Assembly (NCBI GenBank): GCA_025084515.1
Contig: JAJAGP010000016.1
Coordinates: 1,315,877-1,379,876 of the forward strand
From: Ancistrus triradiatus
Lineage: Eukaryota; Chordata; Actinopteri; Siluriformes; Loricariidae
Reading direction: 5' to 3'
DNA: 64,000 nucleotides
The notes under the pieces were generated by a model. That model was given only the letters and a program-made list of their open reading frames with translations, had not been told where the DNA came from and did no database searches. Within the stretch, counting starts at the first letter, position 1. The number at the start of each line of letters is the position of its first letter. A program made the position numbers and the translations under genes. This document shows positions 26,225 to 34,463 of the stretch, one piece after another.

Positions 26225-26298
26225 TGGTTAGCCGCTGTCACACGCACAGTGGAGCGGAGAACAGACGCAGTGTGCGTTAGTCAGTGGCTTACCTGCCT
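26225..26298 (-). ncRNA. mir210: mir-210 precursor hairpin
   Basis: The minus strand carries the miR-210-3p mature sequence at 26228-26249. It begins with the seed region CTGTGCGTGTGACAG and ends CGGCTAA, as in the zebrafish form I recall. The opposite arm at 26268-26289 matches the fish miR-210-5p strand (it begins AGCCACTGACTAACGC). The arms pair over about 29 positions with several internal mismatches and an 18-nt terminal loop. miR-210 is the conserved hypoxia-induced microRNA (established knowledge). Its position between RASSF7 and PHRF1, antisense to both, is the arrangement found in human. The base of the 5' arm overlaps a GTAAGC splice donor (26287-26292). Confidence 0.96.
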
Positions 26299-26326
26299 TC
26301 AGAAAACTAGTGATGCAACGCCAGCC
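26293..26326 (-). ncRNA. Predicted small non-coding exon of the mir-210 host transcript
   Basis: On the minus strand, a strong acceptor (pyrimidine-rich TTGTTCTTCACAG) ends at 26327. A consensus donor (GGCAG|GTAAGC) follows only 34 nt later at 26292. The donor lies at the 5' base of the mir-210 hairpin, so the hairpin would start the next intron. No coding potential is seen. This is inferred from splice-site strength only. Confidence 0.5.
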
Positions 26327-26834
26327 CTGTGAAGAACAATAGAGCAACAAAGTACTACCAATAAGTATTACTGAATTTAGAAAGAAACACCATATGTCCA
26401 TTATTCTCACTGAGGGCATATTAAAAAGCATTAACTTTGTCCGATTTATCTGGTTTACAGTTTTTATTCAGGCGTATTTAAATTAGAGGTGGTTAATATT
26501 AGGCCTGTATATAAGTGGTTCATGTATGGATGGCAATGCTGTATCATAACGAGCTCATTATTGTAATATTTAATAACATTTTATTTGTATAAGCAATGTT
26601 TAGCCGAAGTGAAAAAGGCTGCTATACACAGCAGCAGCATATGATAAAATATTATTGCACTACTATATATAGCTGACCATTCCATTTCTGGCAAGAACCT
26701 GTAACGATAAATTAGCTTGACAAACACATCCATGCTGATATTTTAACTTACTTACCCTCAATACATATAAAGCAATAACAGTAAATAATAATAAACGCAT
26801 TAAATGATTTAGTGTGATCAAGTCAGGTACTCAC

Positions 26835-27060
26835 CACTAAACTTTTCCATCAATCAGCATTCTTCCGCGGGAAAAACAGATCCAGGTGGTCTGCCATTAA
26901 AACAGATCACGCATTCTAGGATTTTTCCAAATCGTTTTGGATTAAGTGACATTTTAAGAAAGCTTCATAAGAAGAGCGCAAGAAGTTCAGTTCACTTGCG
27001 CTCTATCAACCCAGCCCACTCCTCTGTGTCTGCAACCTGACCTGCTTATGCAAATCAGAC
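26835..27060 (-). ncRNA. Predicted first exon of the mir-210 host transcript
   Basis: A minus-strand donor AGTG|GTGAGT ends an exon at 26835. Its 5' end is not defined. A CCAAT box (about 27082), a GC box (27151-27160), an octamer ATGCAAAT (27048-27055) and a GC-rich stretch just upstream suggest transcription starts near 27000-27100. Together with the 34-nt exon at 26293-26326 this would form a spliced non-coding host RNA like human MIR210HG. The coordinates of the 5' end are a guess. Confidence 0.4.
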
Positions 27061-27500
27061 TTTATTTGTTAGAATAAACAGCCAATAGAAAGTCGAATTA
27101 GAGGCAAAAACCCCGCCTATTAAAGGAAGCTTTCAAATAAGACGAACGGAGGGGCGGGTGTGGAGCACCGGCGGGGTTGGTTGAGTCATTCTGAGTTATA
27201 GTTGGGGTGCGGTGCGTTCGGTTTTGCACGTCTTACTTTGGGACTGAACCATTTTCACCGGGTACCTTTCCTGTCTTTAATAATATATTCGTAGTTTTAG
27301 TGCACGTTTGCGTTACTTTTTGTTAGTATGTGTGGAATATGTTGCAAACGAAGCGCTGGGAGACGGCGGCTTTCTGTTATTTTGTGTTTTACAAAACAGA
27401 GGACTACCCGCCGCCGAAGCAGAGTGGTTGGACTCAGTTCGCATGTGTAGCGCGTTGCCATGAAGCTTGTTGAGATGTGCACGTAGCAAACGAGGCTGCA
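27060..27500 (-). promoter_or_regulatory. Putative mir-210 host promoter with three hypoxia-response-type motifs
   Basis: This stretch is richer in CpG than its surroundings. It holds a CCAAT box near 27082, a GGGGCGGG box at 27151-27157, and an AP-1-like TGAGTCA at about 27182. Three ACGTGC sites read on the minus strand at 27226-27231, 27302-27307 and 27479-27484. RCGTG is the core of the HIF-1 binding site, and miR-210 induction by HIF is established. All three sites share orientation and lie upstream of the inferred start. Whether they bind HIF is inference. Confidence 0.45.
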
Positions 27501-29099
27501 CGAGACACTCAGAGGATATGAGGCTGACCCACTCATACACAGACTATTAGACGTCTTGTGTAGAAATGATAAACACTATCAATTGTATGGCTTGCTAATT
27601 AAAACCTTAATTTACACCTCGGAAACGACACAATATAAACTTAAGTTAATGAATATAGGGTCCCCCCCCCTCGTTGGTTTTGGAATATGACTGTAGGTCT
27701 TAACTTTTAGCAATAAACGCCTGTTACCTTTCACGTATACACTTTTATTCGGGACTTTACTGGTTATTACATGTACACTAATTTCAGTGGAAAGGCCACA
27801 AGGTCCATATAGCAATTTACCTGGATGAGTAATTACTGGGCTGAAACCCAGTACAGGCACTCCGCTGTTTTCGATGGGGAGATGTTCTGACAAATCCATC
27901 GTAAGCTGAATTGATCATAAAGCGAGGACTCTTGTCATAGCGCAGCCTATATTAAACACGACTGCGACCACGGATATATGACTAGTTCCAATAAACCCTT
28001 GAGTGTTTATGTAACCTTCTGTCTGTCGTAGAATGACCTTTGGTGCTGAAGAGCGACATTAAATAAACTAACAAACATTTACCGGCGCTCATCACCCCTG
28101 CCATGTGACTCCCTACACCATGGACTGCTGGAAGCTGTAGAGTATTGTAGTGCTACTTGAAACATGCTTAAACACTCGCATTAAACTTCAGTTGGGCAAA
28201 ATGATTAGCATAAACCTTATGTTGTCATATAAGTTATTATTTAATGTTATTAACAAGTATCTCATGTAATTTATTGAATGTGAAAAACAACAATTATTGC
28301 GTGACCACGAATTTCCCTCACTACATTTCCCAGCGCTCATCACTCCCACCACATGACTCCCTACGCATGCACTGCCGAGTTCCTCATCCGAGTGTGGGAG
28401 AGTTCTGTGTATACTAAGTATCACTTGCCTGGGAAAATTCAAACTTTAGACCACAGTTTGTGCTGAATGTGTATTTATGTTTGTTTTCAGATTCCCATCG
28501 TAAAGTCGAAATATCATAAGCTGGGCCATCGTACAATGGGGACTACCTGTACATTAAATGGTCAAATGTTTTTGGACATGAAAAACTTCATTAAAAAGCA
28601 TGACGATTGGTATAGAGTTTGCTTGTCCTTTTCTACTACAGTGGCCTTCACTCTAGAGGATGCTTTCCAATGAATTTTGGAACATCTACGAGATCAGGCA
28701 CTAATGTTCTGGACAATCAGCTCTGGCTCAATAAGCCCTATTTCTTTATGTCATTTTGTCCTGTTGAGGGCAGGACAGAAAGTTGATGTTTGTTAGTAAA
28801 AATGTCATATTGAGAGTCACTGAGGAGTTCAGAAGAACCCATTCTAGTTTCGGTGTTTGTCTATGGCGGTATGCTTCATAGTAATAAACCTCTTAGCAGT
28901 AAGTGTGGCTAAAATAAAGTAGGTCACTACTTCCAAACCTTTGGCCATATAGTGTACAATTGCTGGTCCAGATGTAGTAAAATTTATGAGTAATTATTTC
29001 CTCAAGACCTAGTATAGTTACTGAGTAATTACTGGGTCAAGATGTAATAAAATTTCTGTTTAAGTACTGGGTTGGATCTAGTAAATGTGCTGCTCTGAG

Positions 29100-29282
29100 A
29101 TCCCTGGTTTTATCCCAACCCTGGACTTCGTCTGTGTGGAGTACCCAGAGAGAACCCCCCCTAAACATGGGAAGAACTTGCATGTTCTTCCCATGTTTAG
29201 GGGGGTTCTCTCTGGGTACTCCAGTTTCCTTCCACTTGCCAAATACATGTGTTTTAGGTTAATTGGTGTTTCCAAAGTGTAG
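29100..29282 (+). repeat. SINE family B fragment containing a long fold-back
   Basis: The piece runs from GAGATCCCTGG to TTAGGTTAATTGGTGTTTCC. Its normal middle is replaced by a near-perfect inverted repeat at 29139-29221. Confidence 0.7.
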
Positions 29283-31193
29283 TCTTTTGCCTTTGTAGCC
29301 CATCCACCTCAAGGATTTTATGTGATTTAATGTGCTATGTATTTTCCTGGATATTTTCCTCTGACCTCTCTCTCATTCCCAAGCTATTTCAGTTCACATG
29401 GCCTCTGCTTACTGAATGCTCTTTTGAGTTTGTTTTTTTCCCCCTCACCATTCTGTGTAAACTATAAAGGCTACTGGACAGTACAGTACCAGGAGATTTG
29501 CAGCTTCTGAAATACTCAGTCCAGTCCACTTGTCACCAGGATCACATACTTCCTCATTCTGTTATGTGATGGGAACATTAACAGAAGCTCTTTACCTATG
29601 TCTGTGTGATGTTATTCAGATAGCTGTCAGATGATTAAGTGATTGGGTAATTCCATGACTGAGCAGGTGTACAGGTGTTCTAATAAAGTGCCCAGTGAAT
29701 GTCAACAATCTTATGCAACATTCTATGTCTCCAGAGATAAAATGTACTGTTTAATTACTCTGTTTTTGAAAGCATATGTTTTATATGTCATGTGCGAAAG
29801 TTTGGGCATCTTTCCTGCTTCTCTGGGACAAAATACTCTCCAAGAGAGTTTTTAAGGTCTCAGGTACCAACAAGCTTTAAATTTTCATTCACATTTACAT
29901 GTATTACCTGGGACTATTGCTCTACATCATAAATAAAAGATGGTGGAGTTAATACATTTGTAAACATTACGTGGTCCAAGTGAAATCACAAGTACAGACT
30001 ACCCTGCCTATTATTAACTACCCACCTGCCCAAGTAAAATAATTCCTGAACAAAAGAAACAGAAATATACAGAAATTATGGTGCTGAGGCCAAAGTATTT
30101 CTATAAAAGTTCATGTGAAATCATTTATGAGTGAATCACATATGAATCGCTATGATAACGAAGCCTATATGTAGAGGGTTGGCCATTGATGTTGGGTTTA
30201 AAATCGAAATTCCAAGTCTTTTCATGTTTGTGCTTATGATTGTAGTAATACTTGTGCGCATACCATTCATTCATTCAACCATTCAAGAGTTTTATTTGTC
30301 ACACACGGTCATACACAGTATAACGTTCAGTGAAATGCTTACACAACACCCCACCATCTAGTGAAGTTAGAAAAAAGCTTATGTTAAGACTGTAACACTG
30401 CATAACTTATACATTCATATAAGTATCCTCTGCTATGTTAAGTAAATTCAGAGCTGAAAGGAATTACTATGCATTTTTGGATATACACTGTATATGTGAA
30501 AGTAGTGTGTATTGCTTGTACACCAGATTTACAGTGAATTGCGGGTAGTAATGTGATGCACTAACAAGGGAATTTGATTGTCTACTGTATTGTACAAAAT
30601 TGTCCACAGCACTACAAAATAGTGATGACTCATGCTATATAGGGGATAGGGAACAAAGTCAGACACACCTGCAGTCTAAAAACTTGTCCACCCCTTAATC
30701 TTCAACCTCCGTGCACGTTCTGAAAACAGTTTTTGGGTAGCCTCACTTGTGGAATTTGGTGTCACCCCCCCATTCGCCCATTCAAAATTGAATTTAATTA
30801 GTGGAAATTTAATAAATGAGGGTATTAAATGCAGGTGGCATGTTTTTCTCCATATCTGTTGTTTCAGATCTGCTGTATTTATTAAGCGGTGTAGTTGTAA
30901 AGAAGTGTCTGGAAGCAGAAACGTTGTTTGCTCATACTTGTTACAATTTATAATACTTTCTTTCTGTGCAATTTGAGTAAGACCTATGAGCAGTGATGCT
31001 ACTATGCTATCCCACCACCACAGGGACCTGAGTCCCGCTTATGTCTTCTGAGCAGGTCAGTTGTTACATACAGATATGGTTGGCTTTGTCTGAGGGAGAG
31101 AAGACCGGTCAGGGAGGTCATTCTCTGGTACTGCGACAAAATTTAGACAAAATTTAAAATTTAGGAAAAAGCAAATCCTGGTTTCATCAGGTA

Positions 31194-31456
31194 GCACATT
31201 GGTGCAGTGGTTAACACTGCTGCCTCACAGCTCCAGAGATCCCCTTTCAGTACCCAGCCTGTGTGGAGTTTGGTAGCCTAGCGGTTAAGGTACTGGACTA
31301 TGGCCCAAAAGGTCCAGGGTTCAAAGCCCATCTCTGCCAAGCTGCCACTGTTGGGTCCTTGAGCAAGACCTTTAACCCACAATTGCTTGGATTGTAAGAC
31401 TGTATCAGTTGTAAGTCGCTCTGGATAAGGGCGTCTGCTAAATGCTGTAAATGTAA
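31194..31456 (+). repeat. SINE B head fused to SINE A
   Basis: Bases 31194-31270 carry a family B head (GGTGCAGTGGTTAACACTGC). At the body motif GTGTGGAGTTTGG it switches into a family A copy that runs to 31456. Confidence 0.75.
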
Positions 31457-31873
31457 GTTTGCATATTATCCCTGTTTCTGTTTCCTATGGGTTCCTTTGT
31501 AATCTTATTTGTGTAGTTACCGTAACAAAGATCAGTTTTGACTTAAGTTATGACAGAAGCTATTAAAGAATAATACTTCCTAACTTCATTGTTGACTACA
31601 AAAGCATACTGACTTGCCAAAAAATCTAATTATTGTCTCAGTGTTAGGATAAGTCCAGTACTGGATTAATTTCAACCATTTAGCTGAAAAGAGAATGTTG
31701 TCCTTCACTGATAGCAACTTAACATTTGACAGGGATGATTCTAGGATCACAGAACCCCATTTTCTTACCAATTGAAGGGGGGAATGCTGTATTTTCGTTT
31801 TTAAAATATTGTGTTTAAACCATGTGTGCCATACCGTGTCATACAGAGTATAACATGCACTGAAATGCTTAAA

Positions 31874-31947
31874 AGGCACTGCTGGGATTCGAACCCAGGA
31901 TCTCCTGTTTACTAGACAGGCGCTTTAACCAACTAAGCCACAGCGCC
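31874..31947 (-). tRNA. tRNA-Thr (anticodon AGT)
   Basis: The minus strand folds into a full cloverleaf. The acceptor stem is GGCGCTG with CAGTGCC (one G-U pair), and the anticodon stem is CCTGT/ACAGG. The loop CTAGTAA has AGT at 31913-31911, and the T stem is CTGGG/CCCAG around TTCGAAT. A box (TGGCTTAGTTGG) and B box (GGTTCGAATCC) are intact. A TTTT pol III terminator overlaps the discriminator base at the 3' end. Unlike the SINE heads in this window, it has no SINE body attached. Confidence 0.95.
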
Positions 31948-32411
31948 ACACTATGGGAGTTCAACAAGGCCCTTCACCCACGTAGTGGCCTGAACAGAGT
32001 CGCGCCTGCTAAATGTAAATGCAAAGACCATTACGCACTGGAAATGGCTCTAAGAGCTCTGATTGTGTGGGGGAGTGGTGTTGGACTGTGGTGCATCCGT
32101 TGCTTCCGAACCACCAGAATTGAATCAATTGTACTGAATAGATTAGGATCTCCTAACTTGCAAGAAGATAAGACAGTGTTTGGTAAGATACAATTAAGAT
32201 TTGCTTCTGAAATTCGAATTTGTGAAAAATCTTATCTCGACCTGCTCAGATCTTAAGTTAGGACTAAATATAGAATTTTTTTCTCCAACACTGATGGTAT
32301 AAGCTGGTATAAAAATGAATGAATGACTTCAGGAGCTTGTTGGCTTTCGTGCATGACTAAACAGATAGTGTCTATCCTATATTTCATTGTGGAACAATTA
32401 TTTATTACAAA

Positions 32412-32640
32412 CGTTATTAGGGGTGGTGCAGTGGTTAGCACTGGTGCCTCACAGTTCCGAGATCCCTAATTCTCTCCTGACCTCGGACTCCGCTGTGGGG
32501 AACTCATCCCGGTGTCTGCGTGTTTACTCCAGGTTACCTTTGGAATGTGGGAGTACCTGCCCCAGGTACTCCGGTTTCCTCCCACATCACAAAAAGACGT
32601 GTGTATTAGATCAATTGGTGTTTCCAAAGTGTGAGTGTAT
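32412..32640 (+). repeat. SINE family B
   Basis: The head GGGGTGGTGCAGTGGTTAGC is followed by the CCTCCCACATC body. It contains a local duplication of the body segment (CCAGGTTACC/CCAGGTACTCC). Confidence 0.7.
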
Positions 32641-32820
32641 ACACATATACTGTAAGAAACGAAAGGACAACTTTTATTAATATTACGTTTATTTGTTTAA
32701 ACAAATTCTTTTTGTTGCCATTTTATAAACGCGAAAAAGCACTGTGCATTTTTGTTTAATTACGCCATTACGCCCTCTTACATTATTATGCCCTCTTACC
32801 TATAATAAACGTACTGCAAA

Positions 32821-33009
32821 GGACTGTGGTAGCTTAGCGGTTAAGGTACTGGACTATGGATCAGAAGGTCCAGGGTTCAAATGCCACCTCTGCCAAGCTG
32901 CCACTGTTGGGTCCTTGAGCAAGGCCCTTAACCCACAATTGCTTGGATTGCAAGACTGTATCAATTGTAAGTCGCTCTGGATAAGGGCATCTGCTAAATG
33001 CTGTAAATG
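32821..33009 (+). repeat. SINE family A
   Basis: Full-length copy with intact B box, ending GCTGTAAATGC. Confidence 0.85.
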
Positions 33010-33165
33010 CACCGCTTCTCGTGGTTTATTACTTTTTTGAATACCCCGATCTCATGTAGGACCCGACAGATGACCCGTTAGTGCCCTCTTTAACCACTAG
33101 GTGGAGCCAGCATTATCACAATATTTTAATCCATAGGTTCTCACGCCATCACAGGTTTCACCCAA

Positions 33166-33337
33166 CCCAGGAAAAAGTGTACTGTGAAATTTGACAGTAG
33201 AACCATGAAGTGGACAAATTACCATCAAAAATTCATAGTAGAACTGTGAACTTCATGGTCAAACTGTGAAAGTTCACATTAAAACCGTCAAGCAATTCAG
33301 TTTTACTATGAAAATTCACAGTACATTTTTTCCTGGG
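33166..33337. mobile_element. Short palindromic MITE
   Basis: The 172-bp element begins CCCAGGAAAAAGTGTACTGT and ends with its near-perfect complement (ACAGTACATTTTTTCCTGGG). The interior repeats GTGAA/TTCAC motifs and folds on itself. There is no coding capacity. It lies about 140 bp upstream of the PHRF1 promoter patch. Confidence 0.75.
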
Positions 33338-33479
33338 AAGATCCTCTGAATTTCTCTTGACTGTGTACAAAGTACTTTATATAATCTATTGATGTATCAT
33401 ACAAAGCGTGTCTATTTTATTGTGATCTAAGAGTATTTTAAACAAGAAACTCCACTTTCTACTAAACAAGAAACAATTC

Positions 33480-33632
33480 GCCTCTGTTGCTTTAAGAGTG
33501 GTAGCGTAATTGGAGCGCACGCCGCCATTTCTGTCGCTTTCTGTGCTGCCGGTAGCGCCAGTCACTCCAAACCATAAACCTTGTGTGTGTGGAATTGAAA
33601 TACATTAATAATGTCCCAGCTAGCTGTCTAGG
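33480..33632 (+). promoter_or_regulatory. phrf1: PHRF1 promoter and probable non-coding exon 1
   Basis: A CpG-rich patch contains GCCGCCATTT at 33521-33530, a YY1-type site typical of housekeeping promoters. A possible donor AGG|GTAGGT follows at 33632/33633. The first coding exon begins after an acceptor at 34410-34411, which leaves room for a 5' untranslated exon here. The transcription start is not visible directly. Confidence 0.5.
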
Positions 33633-34463
33633 GTAGGTGCAAACCATTTCCTATTACTTTCGGGAAATAATAACACCATTGTCGCTAATAAACCTCAGCT
33701 GATTGGGACGTGCAGCTAACAGAGGCCTGTTCACTGTTAAATATAGCGAGGGTGGTTAAAATTAGCCCGAGTTCTGGAGAGTAAGCTGCACCGTACAAGC
33801 GCTGTTTGGCACATTTAAGTTTAGTTTCTGTAAGGAATGCCAGGATGTTTTGTTTGTAGCAAGCTAGTGTTGCTAGACACTTTACACTTTGCTCGCGCGT
33901 CTTTGCTGCCGCTGGAGGAATCAAAACAATGCCTGCTGCCCGACAGCATACTAGCTGTCCTAAGGAGTGTGTAGGATTAATGCATTGCAGGAGCTTCATT
34001 ATCGTATTGGCATCATGTTCAGTACGGTTATGTGCGGTTTCTGAAGTTGTCAGTACGTTGTAAGTGATAGAGCTGCGCCACATATCGAGATCAGTAAACA
34101 TTATGCACTCCTGTGAATATCGTCAGTGCTTATATAACACCAGGGTTACTCACTGTAACAAGGAACTGATTCGGTTCCTTTTGTTTGTACCGATTGGATT
34201 CAACGTTGTTCTGATTTACTGTACAGCTTAGTATTGTTCTTTGGACATGCTGAATGAACTTTGGATTGCAGTTTGGTTAGTGGCGTGATTCCTGTACTTT
34301 GTCACTGTCACATTAATACAGCTTGTTTTTTCTTGTTTGCTCTATAGAGAGTGCCTTATTGTGTTAACTTCTGCATCTCCTTTTTTAATCTCATGTCATC
34401 TTATGTCTTAGTTGTCTAGAACCCAAAAGACACAGAGGTCTCCATTGGTCTACATGCTGAGCC

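Larger units (their letters stand above)
27500..33480. other. Intergenic region between the mir-210 promoter and PHRF1
   Basis: It contains the tRNA-Thr gene, SINE copies, a fold-back at 29139-29221, a Tc1 end near 29480-29700, a LINE-like 3' fragment at about 30260-30345 (GTTTTATTTGTCACACACGG), and a palindromic MITE at 33166-33337. Two similar stretches at about 28083-28130 and 28328-28372 share GCGCTCATCAC and TGACTCCCTAC. No protein gene is supported. Confidence 0.5.
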
